Assembly (NCBI GenBank): GCA_014763715.1
Contig: JACXUV010000015.1
Coordinates: forward strand, 1 to 64,000
Direction of reading: 5' to 3'
Source: Rhodobacterales bacterium
GTDB taxonomy: Bacteria; Pseudomonadota; Alphaproteobacteria; Caulobacterales; Hyphomonadaceae
DNA: 64,000 nt
The translations under genes and the position numbers were made by a program. The notes beneath the pieces are model-generated. The model made no database searches. It had not been told where the DNA came from and saw only the letters and a program-made list of their open reading frames with translations. Positions 37,220 to 45,352 of the stretch are shown one piece after another (the stretch's first letter is position 1; each line of letters begins with the position of its first letter).

Positions 37220-37348
37220 CCCACCCACATGTGTCATCCCGGAATTTGCGGAGCAAATATCCGGGAGCCAGATGCAGTGTGGCCGCTGCAGAACCGGGTC
37301 CCGGATAAGCGCTTCGCGCTTTCCGGGATGACACGGGCGGTGGGTGGG
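37220..37348. mobile_element. 129-bp palindromic (MITE/REP-like) element
   Basis: Terminal inverted repeats CCCACCCAC (37220-37228) / GTGGGTGGG (37340-37348) enclose a second pair, GTGTCATCCCGGA (37231-37243) / TCCGGGATGACAC (37322-37334). Inside are two small hairpins: CCGGA-ATTTGC...GCAAAT-ATCCGG at about 37240-37264 and CCGGAT-AAGCGC...GCGCTT-TCCGG at about 37301-37326. The whole would fold into a branched cruciform. It has no coding capacity. Such GTCATCCCGG elements are spread in alphaproteobacterial intergenic DNA; only one copy is visible here. Confidence 0.7.
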
Positions 37349-37404
37349 GGATTGCGGCGGATCAATCCCCGCCTACGGATGCGGGACGGACCAACATGGC
37401 AGGC

Positions 37405-37442
37405 AAGAAAAAAGCCGGCCTTCTTTCGAAGCGCCGGCTTTT
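37405..37442 (-). terminator. Intrinsic terminator of trcR
   Basis: Stem AAAAGCCGGC (37410-37419) / GCCGGCTTTT (37433-37442) with an inner CTTC/GAAG. It is followed on the minus strand by TTTTTTCTT. It lies 21 nt past the trcR stop. Confidence 0.9.
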
Positions 37443-37462
37443 CCGTGTCTGACCGGAAAGGA

Positions 37463-38137
37463 TCAGTTGAAGTCGCGGAACACGTCGTCTGCGGAGATGT
37501 CCTTCTTGGAGGCATCTTCTTCTTCCGGCGCGTCGTAGGCGGCGAGGTCGTCCTGCGCCGGGGCAAGGCCGGGGCCTTCGGAGCGCAGGGCTTTCTCGGC
37601 TTCCATCTTGCGGCGCTTCTCGGCCGACTTCGCGATCACTTCGTCGAGTTCGATCTGCGAGCACAGGCCGAGCGTCACCGGGTCAACCGGGCGGATGCTG
37701 GCAGAGTTCCAGTGGCTCTTGTCGCGCACATTGTTGATGGTCGACTTGGTGGTGCCGATCAGTTTGGAGATCTGCGCATCGGAAACTTCCGGGTGGTTAC
37801 GGATGAACCAGGCCACGGCATCCGGCTTGTCCTGACGGCGGATCACCGGGGTGTAGCGGCTGCCCTTGCGCTTCGGCTGCGGGATGTGGGCGATCTTGGA
37901 TGCCGCCACTTTCAGCTTGTAGCCTTCATCTGCCTCGCCGCGCTCGATTTCCTCACGCGAGAGGATGCCGCCGGCAATCGGGTCCACGCCGCGCATGTTT
38001 TCGGCGACGTCGCCATCGGCGATGCCTTTGACTTCGAGGTGGTGGAGGCCGCAGAATTGCGCGATCTGCGCGAAGGTGAGGCTGGTATTGTCGAGCAGCC
38101 AGACGGCGGTGGCCTTCGGCATGAGGACTTCGGACAT
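37463..38137 (-). CDS. trcR: DUF1013 cell-cycle transcriptional regulator TrcR
   Basis: 224 aa. MPKATAVWLLDNTSLTFAQIAQFCGLHHLEVKGIADGDVAENMRGVDP and, in the middle, a HTH-like DAQISKLIGTTKSTINNVRDKSHWNSASIRP. This is DUF1013, the alphaproteobacterial family named TrcR and tied to cell-cycle transcription. The C-terminal 45 residues are acidic and disordered. It has a private terminator and about 135 bp of upstream space, so it is a single-gene unit. Confidence 0.85.
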   Translation of the reverse strand: MSEVLMPKATAVWLLDNTSLTFAQIAQFCGLHHLEVKGIADGDVAENMRGVDPIAGGILSREEIERGEADEGYKLKVAASKIAHIPQPKRKGSRYTPVIRRQDKPDAVAWFIRNHPEVSDAQISKLIGTTKSTINNVRDKSHWNSASIRPVDPVTLGLCSQIELDEVIAKSAEKRRKMEAEKALRSEGPGLAPAQDDLAAYDAPEEEDASKKDISADDVFRDFN

Positions 38138-38272
38138 GAGGCTCTCCCTGTCATTTTTACGCCGCCTGAAATGCAGCCGCCCGGCACATCGTGCCGGGCG
38201 GTTGAGGTCAGGCGCGTGCTGAACCTTGCCCTTCTTATAAGCACTCGCTTGGAAAAAGGGAAGGAGTGCGGC

Positions 38273-38737
38273 TCACCAAAGCTCTTCTATCCGCATCAGC
38301 TTCCCGTCACTTACGGAAAAGACGATGAGGAGCCGCCGCGCTTCCGATGGCAAACAGGCGCCGTCAGACTGCATTCCGGACGCATATTCCACCGCATAAT
38401 GGTCGTTTCCGGGAATGGCATTGGTGATGGCGAGACAGAAACCGGCCGGTTCGCTGTAATCACCTGCCTGCTGGTTCCGCAGAAAGGCATCGCGCCACGT
38501 ATCGAGATCGAATTCGGCCTCGTATGCGACATGAACATAGTGGACGTCCTCTGCCATGAGGGCGAGGAATGCAGCCACATCCTCCGGGGAAGACCCGGCC
38601 CGGTAAATGGCCGCCAATCTGTCGAAATACTCAGTGACAACCGGCGGAACATCCCTGTTTGAGGGCGGCGGCGCGGCTGTGTGCTGGCAGGCAACGGACG
38701 AAGCGGCAAGCAGGGCAGCGATAAGCGGCCTCACCAT
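38273..38737 (-). CDS. Lipoprotein with NTF2/SnoaL-like domain
   Basis: 154 aa. Lipobox S-V-A-C (MVRPLIAALLAASSVACQ). Mature part: VVTEYFDRLAAIYRAGSSPEDVAAFLALMAEDVHYVHVAYEAEFDLDTWRDAFLRN and a final strand RRLLIVFSVSDGKLMRIEELW, the alpha-then-beta order of a SnoaL/NTF2 cone. It could bind a small hydrophobic ligand. The start overlaps the end of the quinone oxidoreductase gene by 7 nt. Confidence 0.7.
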   Translation of the reverse strand: MVRPLIAALLAASSVACQHTAAPPPSNRDVPPVVTEYFDRLAAIYRAGSSPEDVAAFLALMAEDVHYVHVAYEAEFDLDTWRDAFLRNQQAGDYSEPAGFCLAITNAIPGNDHYAVEYASGMQSDGACLPSEARRLLIVFSVSDGKLMRIEELW

Positions 38738-39711
38738 GCGAGGAGGATCTTTCCGCTATGGGTTCCGGACGCCATCAGCTGGTGGGCCTGATCGGCTTCG
38801 CTCGCGGGGAATACCTTGTGCAGCACCGGAATGATGGCGCCGCTGGCGACATGCGGCCAGAAACCGGCCTCGACGGCGTCGCGGATGCGCTTTTTCTCCG
38901 GCAGGGGGCGGGCACGCAGCGTGGTGGCGGCCAGCGTCAGCCGCTTCATGAGGACCGGGGCGAAGTTCACATTGGCCTGGAAGCCGTTCTGGTAGGCGAT
39001 GTTGATGATCCGCCCGTCCGGATTGGCGGCCGAGATGTTTTTCTGGATGTAATCGCCGCCCACCATGTCGAGCGTGACGTCGGAGCCGCCCTCGGCCTTC
39101 ACGACCTCGACGAAATCCTCGGTCTTGTAATTGATCGCGCGGGTGGCACCGAGACTGGAGGCGAGCTGGCATTTCTCAGGTGATCCGGCCGTGGCGAAGA
39201 CCTTTGCGGCCCCGGCCACACGGGCCATCTGGATGGCCATGACGCCGATACCGCTGGTGCCACCATGGCAGAGGAAGTTTTCCCCCGCCTTCAGGCCCAC
39301 GCGGTCAAACACATTGGCCCAGACGGTCATCATGGCTTCCGGCAGGCAGGCGGCCTGGTCGAGGCTCATGGCCTCGGGCACGGCCAGGACGGAGCCTTCA
39401 TCGACGGCGACGTATTCGGCATAGCCGCCGCCCGCCAGAAGGCAGCAAACCCTGTCGCCGGTTTTCCAGCGCGTAACGGCATCGCCAACGGCTTCCACCG
39501 TGCCGGAAATTTCAAGGCCCAAAATGGAGGAGGTGCCGGGCGGCGGCGGATAGGCACCTGCGCGCTGCACTAGGTCAGCGCGGTTCAGGCCGGAAAAGGC
39601 TGTCTTCACCAGGATCTCGTTCGGGCCGGGCTCCGGCCGCGCCACATCGGCCAGGAAAAGCGGCCCATCCTTTTCGATTTCGACAGCTTTCATTGTCTCG
39701 CCCATCTGCAT
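38731..39711 (-). CDS. NAD(P)H quinone oxidoreductase (zinc-independent MDR family)
   Basis: 326 aa from the ATG at 39711 (MQMGETMKAVEIEKDG); ACGGGAG precedes it, and ATGs at 39705 and 39693 are alternatives. GroES-like N-terminus with GLNRADLVQRAGAYPPPPG, cofactor loop HGGTSGIGVMAIQMARVAGAKVFATAGS-type, DMVGGDYIQKN and the end HSGKILLAW. No catalytic zinc Cys/His set, so it is the PIG3/QOR class that reduces quinones one electron at a time. Divergent from DUF1192; this pair is conserved in alphaproteobacteria. Confidence 0.9.
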   Translation of the reverse strand: MQMGETMKAVEIEKDGPLFLADVARPEPGPNEILVKTAFSGLNRADLVQRAGAYPPPPGTSSILGLEISGTVEAVGDAVTRWKTGDRVCCLLAGGGYAEYVAVDEGSVLAVPEAMSLDQAACLPEAMMTVWANVFDRVGLKAGENFLCHGGTSGIGVMAIQMARVAGAAKVFATAGSPEKCQLASSLGATRAINYKTEDFVEVVKAEGGSDVTLDMVGGDYIQKNISAANPDGRIINIAYQNGFQANVNFAPVLMKRLTLAATTLRARPLPEKKRIRDAVEAGFWPHVASGAIIPVLHKVFPASEADQAHQLMASGTHSGKILLAW

Positions 39712-39785
39712 GACTCCCGTGTTGAGGAGTCGCATGTAATGGCTGTTTCTGCTTTGATGAACCCCGAGAGACCGATCGGGAGGCG

Positions 39786-39974
39786 ATGATGGCGATTTCG
39801 GATGAAGAGCCGATCCTCGTAAACACACCGCAGACGCTGGAGCAGATGTCTGTGACGGAGCTGGAAGCACGCATTCAGCTGCTGAAGGATGGTATTGCCG
39901 CCTGCGAACGGGAAATAGAGAAGAAGCGGGCCCAGAAGTCGGCAGCCGAGGCGCTGTTCGGCGGCGGGGATTAA
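39786..39974 (+). CDS. DUF1192 family small protein
   Basis: 62 aa (two start codons in tandem, ATGATG). MSVTELEARIQLLKDGIAACEREIEKKRAQKSAAEALF is the DUF1192 core, a short coiled coil ending in an aromatic-Gly patch. Function unknown. It lies 62 nt before rcdA on the same strand. Confidence 0.9.
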   Translation: MMAISDEEPILVNTPQTLEQMSVTELEARIQLLKDGIAACEREIEKKRAQKSAAEALFGGGD

Positions 39975-40036
39975 GCGGACATAAAGATCGCTGTGGTAAA
40001 GCAGAGATTGATGTCCAGAGTGTCAGGGACAAGCGT

Positions 40037-40582
40037 ATGGCAGCGGAACAGTCGCAGGGCGAAGGCATGAACATGTCCGACGGGTTCACCGGCGGCAAAC
40101 TGTTCGATACCGTGTTCACGCGCGGCATGGCGCTGGTTGAGGAAACCGCCACCTATCTGGACGGGCCGGGCCGCGAACATGCGCGCACGCTGGACCGCGA
40201 ACCGGGCCTGACCTATGCGGCCTGGAGCATGGAGCTGACGACGCGCCTGATGCAGGCGGCGAGCTGGCTGGTCATGCAGAAGGCTGTGCGTGACGGTGAG
40301 ATGCGCCGCGAGGACGCTGCGGCCAAGAAATACCGTATACGCCGGGAAGAGCCGCCTCTGGATGCCGCCGCGCAGCAGGGCCGCGGCCTGCCGCAGCGCT
40401 TCCTGGACCTGGTTGCCCGCTCTGAAGCCCTGTTCGAGCAGATCTGCCGTCTCGATGAGGCGCTCTATGGCTCGCAGGCGAAAGCGTCTGGCGCCAATCC
40501 GGTGTCGGAACAGATTGCACAGCTTCAGAAGGCCGCCGAGACGGGCGCCTTCGATCCGCTCATGGTGTGGAACCGGCGCTAG
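40037..40582 (+). CDS. rcdA: RcdA, regulator of CtrA degradation (DUF1465)
   Basis: 181 aa. FTRGMALVEETATYLDGPGREHARTLDREPGLTYAAWSMELTTRLMQAASWLVMQKAV and the helical LPQRFLDLVARSEALFEQICRLDEALYG match DUF1465, the RcdA adaptor. In Caulobacter, RcdA with CpdR and ClpXP brings CtrA (with PopA) to proteolysis so that replication can start. Internal ATGs near residues 11 and 13 are possible starts. The C-terminus is disordered. It overlaps the converging acyltransferase gene by 4 nt. Confidence 0.9.
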   Translation: MAAEQSQGEGMNMSDGFTGGKLFDTVFTRGMALVEETATYLDGPGREHARTLDREPGLTYAAWSMELTTRLMQAASWLVMQKAVRDGEMRREDAAAKKYRIRREEPPLDAAAQQGRGLPQRFLDLVARSEALFEQICRLDEALYGSQAKASGANPVSEQIAQLQKAAETGAFDPLMVWNRR

Positions 40583-41631
40583 GCGTCCGGCTGGGCCTGT
40601 GACGTCAGCAGGCTGCCGCGCTGGGACGAACGGGCGGGCTTCAGCCGCAGGATCCGTGGGCGGACATAGAGCGCGCGCAGCGGCGTTTCCATCGCAAGGC
40701 GCTGCATGCCAAGCGCGATCATCAGAGTTGCCGCAGCAATGGCGAGGCTGGCAGCGCCTGCGTCCGCAAAGATACCGCTCATCGGCACAAGCGTCAGCAG
40801 CACCTGAAGCGGAATGTAGAAGCCAAGGCAGATCGCCATGGACTGTCGGCCGGCATCGCCGATGAAGTACGCGGCGGGCAGGGCTGACAGGATGACGCCC
40901 ATCCCGATCAGCGCAAGGCAGCCCGCAAAACCGAGGATCAGCGACACGACCGGCATGTCCGCAAGGCCCATCGAGACGAAGGCGGTGTGTACGGCAAACC
41001 AGACGCCAAGCGCCCAGGCGAGGTCACGGCTGCGGCTGGCGGCGCTGCGGGCAAAGTCGAAGACCAGCGGCGCGGCGACATAGCCGGTGTAGAAATAGAC
41101 GTAATTGGCCGCGAAATGATCCGCGACGGTCCAGCCCGTGTGGAACAGGCCAGCGGCCGCGAGGATCTGCAGCAGGACAGAGGCGGCGAGGACGCGGCGG
41201 GGCTTCACCCGGCGGATGCCGCGCGTCACGAGATAGAAGATGGCGAGCAGCTGGATGAACCAGAGCGGGCTGGCCGGGTCGATCCAGCTGGCAATGTAGA
41301 GGCGGGCAAGCTCAGCCGGACCACGGGCAAAGGCGCCCACGTTCAGCAGGACGGTCTCGATGGCGAGCCAGAGGCTGAAGAAATAGGCGAGGTGCAGCAC
41401 CTTGCGGTCAAAATAGGCAGGCGCGGAGCCGAAGATCGCGCGGTGCAGGAAGAGGCCCGCAATCAGGAAAAAGGCCGGAACCGCAAACGGCATCGCCCAA
41501 GCGGTGAGGCCCAGCATCCAGTTTCGCGCCCCGTCCGGCGTGCCATAGCCAAGCGCGGCAACACCCATCACCACGAGGATGATGGCCAATCCCTTTGCGT
41601 GATCGATCCAGGCAATGCGTCCGGTAGACAT
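40579..41631 (-). CDS. Membrane acyltransferase (acyltransferase 3 family)
   Basis: 350 aa with about 10 membrane helices. RIAWIDHAKGLAIILVVMGVAAL carries the family's early His that serves as catalytic base. PAFFLIAGLFLHRAI and PLWFIQLLAIFYLVTRGI follow. Members O-acylate sugars, glucans or lipids from the cytoplasmic acyl-CoA pool. The target is unknown. It lies 61 nt downstream of a TetR gene and may be its regulon. Confidence 0.88.
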   Translation of the reverse strand: MSTGRIAWIDHAKGLAIILVVMGVAALGYGTPDGARNWMLGLTAWAMPFAVPAFFLIAGLFLHRAIFGSAPAYFDRKVLHLAYFFSLWLAIETVLLNVGAFARGPAELARLYIASWIDPASPLWFIQLLAIFYLVTRGIRRVKPRRVLAASVLLQILAAAGLFHTGWTVADHFAANYVYFYTGYVAAPLVFDFARSAASRSRDLAWALGVWFAVHTAFVSMGLADMPVVSLILGFAGCLALIGMGVILSALPAAYFIGDAGRQSMAICLGFYIPLQVLLTLVPMSGIFADAGAASLAIAAATLMIALGMQRLAMETPLRALYVRPRILRLKPARSSQRGSLLTSQAQPDA

Positions 41632-41692
41632 GAGGGCTCCTCCCTAATTGGGGAAGACCTCTGCAAGATTCGTGCTGGAGGCGATCAGCCGG

Positions 41693-42292
41693 TCAGATTG
41701 TCGAATAAATGCGCAGGGCGTGGCGGGCCTGTTCGACGCTGAAACCCTCTTTCACCGGCGCCCGGATCACGCAGATGCGGTGCCAGAGCGGACCGAGCAG
41801 CTGCTCGATCACTTCGTCGAGATCGAAATCGCGCCGGATGACACGTTTTGTGGCGAGTTCGGCGAGCACCATGCGCATGGGCTGGCGGATGTCGCGGTTC
41901 ATCCAGGCGCGCCAGGCTTCGCCGGCATGCTGGTCGTCTGCTGCCGCCATCAGGGCGCCGCGCAGCACCGCATGGCCGTTGCCAGTGCGGGCGGCGGCTT
42001 CCAGCGGCACGATCAGGGCGGCGATCCGTTCCTGCGGATCACGCCCGCCATCGGGGCTGTCCGGCACGAGGGCGAGGGCGGCATCCACACACATCGCCCC
42101 GATCGAGGGCCACCAGCGGTAAATCGTCTGCTTCGAGGCGCTGGCGCGCTTGGCCACGGAATCGACGCTGAAGGTCCGCCAGCCATTTTCTGCGAGTTCG
42201 GCGCGCGTGGCTTCCAGAATGGCTGCGCGGGACTCCTCGCTGCGCGAAGGGCCCTTGCGGGAGGTCTTCTTCACGCTGGCTTCTGTGGACAT
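41693..42292 (-). CDS. TetR-family transcriptional regulator
   Basis: 199 aa from the ATG at 42292 with GGGAGA upstream; a GTG at 42298 is an alternative. The N-terminal HTH is RAAILEATRAELAENGWRTFSVDSVAKRASASKQTIYRWWPS, with the Y-R-W-W end of the recognition helix. The C-terminal ligand domain is the TetR_C type with DVIRQPMR-like helices. It faces carbonic anhydrase across 148 bp and lies upstream of the acyltransferase on its own strand. Confidence 0.92.
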   Translation of the reverse strand: MSTEASVKKTSRKGPSRSEESRAAILEATRAELAENGWRTFSVDSVAKRASASKQTIYRWWPSIGAMCVDAALALVPDSPDGGRDPQERIAALIVPLEAAARTGNGHAVLRGALMAAADDQHAGEAWRAWMNRDIRQPMRMVLAELATKRVIRRDFDLDEVIEQLLGPLWHRICVIRAPVKEGFSVEQARHALRIYSTI

Positions 42293-42440
42293 TCGCACTG
42301 TCTCCCTGGCCGGTACTGTGGGGGCCTCTTTCGTGAACCTAGGGCAAACCGGTAAACAATGTCCGATTCACATTGGCGACTTCTGCACTATGCAATAGAG
42401 AGGCGCCGGCAGGAACAAGCCGAAATACAGGATTTGGACC

Positions 42441-43064
42441 ATGAAAACGATTGAAGAGCTGATCGAGGGCTACAGACGCTTCCGCAGCGGTGTTTATGCC
42501 GAACAAGCAGCCCTTTACCGCGAACTTGGCGAGGGCCAGAATCCGGCCATCATGCTGATTGCCTGTGCTGACAGCCGTGCGGAACCGTCAGACATCTTCG
42601 CTGCCGCGCCGGGCCAGCTGTTCGTTGTGCGCAATGTGGCAAACCTCGTGCCGCCCTACATGCCGGACGGCAAGCTGCACGGGGTCAGCTCTGCCCTGGA
42701 ATATGCGGTGAATGTGCTGAAGGTGAAGCACATCGTGGTGATGGGGCATGGCGGCTGCGGCGGCGTGGCGGCCTCGCTGAGCGGTGGCGACAATCCGCTG
42801 ATCGGTGAGTTCGTGACGCCGTGGGTCTCGCTGCTCGACGAAGCCCGCAACCGGGTGCTGGAATCCGGCTCGATCAATCCGCAATTCTCGCTGGAACTGG
42901 AAGGCATCGAAACCTCCCTCAAGAACCTGCTGAGCTTTCCGTTCGTGGAAAAAGCCGTCACATCGGGCGAGCTGGAGCTGCACGGCGCATGGTTTGCCAT
43001 CAAGCATGGCGAGCTGCACTGGCGGAATGCGAAATCCGGCCGGTTTGAAGTGGTCGACCGCTAG
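42441..43064 (+). CDS. Beta-class carbonic anhydrase
   Basis: 207 aa. Zinc ligands and acid pair: C42-A-D44-S-R46 and, later, GHGGCGG with H103 and C106. FVVRNVANLVPPY and HGVSSALEYAVNVLKVKHIVVMGHG are typical. It hydrates CO2 to bicarbonate for carboxylases in the cytoplasm. The last 4 nt overlap the converging LysE gene. Confidence 0.95.
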   Translation: MKTIEELIEGYRRFRSGVYAEQAALYRELGEGQNPAIMLIACADSRAEPSDIFAAAPGQLFVVRNVANLVPPYMPDGKLHGVSSALEYAVNVLKVKHIVVMGHGGCGGVAASLSGGDNPLIGEFVTPWVSLLDEARNRVLESGSINPQFSLELEGIETSLKNLLSFPFVEKAVTSGELELHGAWFAIKHGELHWRNAKSGRFEVVDR

Positions 43065-43690
43065 CCTCGCGGCGTAAAGGTCGAAACAGCGGCAAACAGG
43101 GCCGATGCCAGCATGGCGAGCGCGGCCCCGCGATTGAACCAGCGGGTAAAGGCCGGCGATTCAAAGTGATGGTTCATGCCATCAGCCAGCCAGGCATAGA
43201 GCGTCAGGCCGGTCATCTCGCATACCGTGATCGTGGCCATCATGATCAGCGTCTGCGGCACGACCGGATGCGTCATGTCGAAATAGGACGGCAGAAGCAG
43301 GCCGAAGAACACCAGCGCATTGGGGTTCAGGAGCTGAAGGCCGACGCCGCGGGCGAACAGCTTGCCGCGCGGCGGGGCGTCTTTCGCACTGGCATGGGGG
43401 CTCGACGGGTCAGCGGTGGCCAGTGACCAGGCCAGCCAGGCGATAAAGCAGACGCCCGCGATCTTCAGGCCATTCAGGATAATCGGGAATTGTGCGGCAA
43501 AGGCGGCGATGCCGCCTGCAGCCAGAGAGATCCAGAGCAGGTTGGATGTGGCAACGCCAAGCGCGGGAATGAGCGCCGTCGGCGCGCGATAGCGCAGCGA
43601 CGTGCTCATCACCAGCATGACAGCAGGGCCCGGGGTCAGGCCGCCCGCCACAAACAGGGCGACCAGCGCAAGCCAGACGGAGAGGTCCAT
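43061..43690 (-). CDS. LysE family amino-acid exporter
   Basis: 209 aa with 5-6 helices. The N-terminal GGLTPGPAVMLVMSTSLRYR is the LysE/RhtB signature; FARGVGLQLLNPNALVFFGLLLPSY is the second conserved block. Exports an amino acid or a related metabolite. Single gene, 26 nt downstream of ppa on the same strand. Confidence 0.92.
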   Translation of the reverse strand: MDLSVWLALVALFVAGGLTPGPAVMLVMSTSLRYRAPTALIPALGVATSNLLWISLAAGGIAAFAAQFPIILNGLKIAGVCFIAWLAWSLATADPSSPHASAKDAPPRGKLFARGVGLQLLNPNALVFFGLLLPSYFDMTHPVVPQTLIMMATITVCEMTGLTLYAWLADGMNHHFESPAFTRWFNRGAALAMLASALFAAVSTFTPRG

Positions 43691-43716
43691 TCAATCCCCT
43701 GTCCGGATGTCCGGGA

Positions 43717-44247
43717 TCAGCCTTCCTGGCCGCGCTTGACGGCTTCTTCGATCAGCTCGCGGGCCTTCTCGATGCCATACCAGCCTTCGATCCGGGTCCA
43801 CTTGCCCTGTTCGAGGTCTTTGTAGTGCGTGAAGAAGTGAGCGATCTTGTCGCAAAGCGTCTGCGGCAGGTCGTGATAGGTGGCGATCTTGTCGTAATAG
43901 GCCGTCAGTTTCGGGTGCGGCACGGCCAGGATCTTCTCGTCCGGGCCCTTGTCGTCCGTCATCATCAGGACACCGACCGGGCGGGCGCGCACGACCGAAC
44001 CCGGAACCAGCGGACGGTTGCCGACAACCATGACGTCGATCGGGTCGCCATCGAGGCTCAACGTGTGGGGCACGAAGCCGTAATTACAGGGATAGCGCAT
44101 CTCGGTGTAGAGATAGCGGTCGACGAACATCGCGCCGGAAGCCTTGTCGATCTCGTATTTGATCGGGTCGCCGCCGAGGGGCACTTCAATCAGAACATTG
44201 AGGTCATCCGGCGGGTTCTGGCCCGCGCTGATCTTTGAAAGGTCCAT
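43717..44247 (-). CDS. ppa: Inorganic pyrophosphatase
   Basis: 176 aa, soluble family I. VLIEVPLGGDPIKYEIDK, YPCNYGFVPHTLSLDGDPIDVMVVGNRPLVPG (metal-binding Asp set) and DDKGPDEKILAVP. It hydrolyses PPi to drive synthesis reactions. Length and motifs are normal. Confidence 0.97.
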   Translation of the reverse strand: MDLSKISAGQNPPDDLNVLIEVPLGGDPIKYEIDKASGAMFVDRYLYTEMRYPCNYGFVPHTLSLDGDPIDVMVVGNRPLVPGSVVRARPVGVLMMTDDKGPDEKILAVPHPKLTAYYDKIATYHDLPQTLCDKIAHFFTHYKDLEQGKWTRIEGWYGIEKARELIEEAVKRGQEG

Positions 44248-44343
44248 GTCTGCGCTCGCTTTGGGAGGAGTGAGGTTTGGCGGTGGCGATGGCCTTTTGA
44301 GCGCTTGGCGTCAAGGGCAGCGATGCCGCAGACGACTAATGTC

Positions 44344-44646
44344 TTAGCCCCCGGCCTTAACTTCCGTCACGTCGAAGATCTGCATGCGCGTACCGCCAGC
44401 AGACAGGCGGCGGGCCGCCTTGACGAATTCCCGGCTTTCTTCCAGCGCGAAATGGGCCTCAAGTGCGGCCATGTCACGCCAGTATTCGATGAAGACCAGC
44501 CGGGAGGGATCGTCGCAATCGGCATGGACATTATGGGCGACACAGCCGTTTTCCATGCGGGACCGGGCACAATGCGCGCGGCAAAGGGCGATCAGTTCGG
44601 CTTCGGTCTCAGGCCGTGTCTGCAGGCTGCCGGTGACGAGGATCAT
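44344..44646 (-). CDS. ABM-domain monooxygenase/quinol monooxygenase-like protein
   Basis: 100 aa. MILVTGSLQTRPETEAELIALCRAHCARSRMENGCVAHNVHAD, then FIEYWRDMAALEAHFALEESREFVKAARRL. This ferredoxin-like dimeric alpha/beta barrel is the antibiotic biosynthesis monooxygenase family (YgiN-like). Cofactor-free oxidation of quinols or scavenging of reactive compounds is usual. Lies 14 nt downstream of the 2OG oxygenase gene. Confidence 0.85.
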   Translation of the reverse strand: MILVTGSLQTRPETEAELIALCRAHCARSRMENGCVAHNVHADCDDPSRLVFIEYWRDMAALEAHFALEESREFVKAARRLSAGGTRMQIFDVTEVKAGG

Positions 44647-44660
44647 GGGCCGGGCCTCGG

Positions 44661-45287
44661 TCAGTCGCGCACCAGGGCATAGTTGAAGCTGATGGACACG
44701 CGCGGGTCTTCAGACCGGTTCGGCATCACTTCATGGCGTAGCCAGGATTCCCAGAACAGGGCGTGGCCCTCTTTCGGTTCGACATAGACAAAGCGGCGGG
44801 CGGCCTCCGGGGCATCGTCTGCCGGTTGGGGGGCGCCCATCATGAAGCTGAGGCGCGGGTCTTCCAGCTTCAGGCTGCCCGCGCCATCGGGCAGGGCGAC
44901 ATAATAGGTGCCGGAAATCACGCTGCCCGGATGGATATGGCCGGAATGGCTGCCGCCCTCGCCGAGGATATTCACCCAGAGGGCGTCCAGTTCCAGATGG
45001 AAACCGGCCATGTCCCAGTGGAGTTCGCGGGCGAAGGCCTCTGCCTGTTCGTCCAGCATCTCCTTCAGGGCGGCGAATTCCGGGAAGCGCTCCGGCAAAT
45101 CGTCCAGTGAGGCATAGGACGTGTAGCCGTCATAGCCCTGCTCGTCGCACCAGTCGTTGCCGGCCGTGTCTTCGTCTTCGAGCAGCCAGCAGACGGCTTC
45201 GAGTTCGGTGCGCATCGCCTCACTGCCGAGGGCGGCTTCTTTCACCAGGGTGGGGAACAGGGATCTGAGCGTCATGGGGAGAACCAT
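44661..45287 (-). CDS. 2OG-Fe(II) oxygenase-type protein (TIGR02466-like)
   Basis: 208 aa from the ATG at 45287 (GGCGAAG upstream); ATG at 45275 gives MTLRSLFPTLV. The C-terminal half is a double-stranded beta helix: WVNILGEGGSHSGHIHPGSVISGTYYVALPDGAG with the first metal His, and HALFWESWLRHEV with the last His and the RVSIS arginine region. This is a putative iron hydroxylase of the TIGR02466/PF13759 type. The substrate is unknown. ABM protein follows on the same strand. Confidence 0.8.
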   Translation of the reverse strand: MVLPMTLRSLFPTLVKEAALGSEAMRTELEAVCWLLEDEDTAGNDWCDEQGYDGYTSYASLDDLPERFPEFAALKEMLDEQAEAFARELHWDMAGFHLELDALWVNILGEGGSHSGHIHPGSVISGTYYVALPDGAGSLKLEDPRLSFMMGAPQPADDAPEAARRFVYVEPKEGHALFWESWLRHEVMPNRSEDPRVSISFNYALVRD

Positions 45288-45352
45288 AATCTTCGCCCCG
45301 CCAGACCTGCCAAAGGGGCGGGCTGGCGGGACGGGATGGGGATATGACCGGT

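Noticed and set aside
42340-42400. AATGT-N7-ACATT in the tetR/carbonic-anhydrase gap as the TetR operator
   Set aside because: Five-base arms are too short to stand out; no second copy near the acyltransferase.
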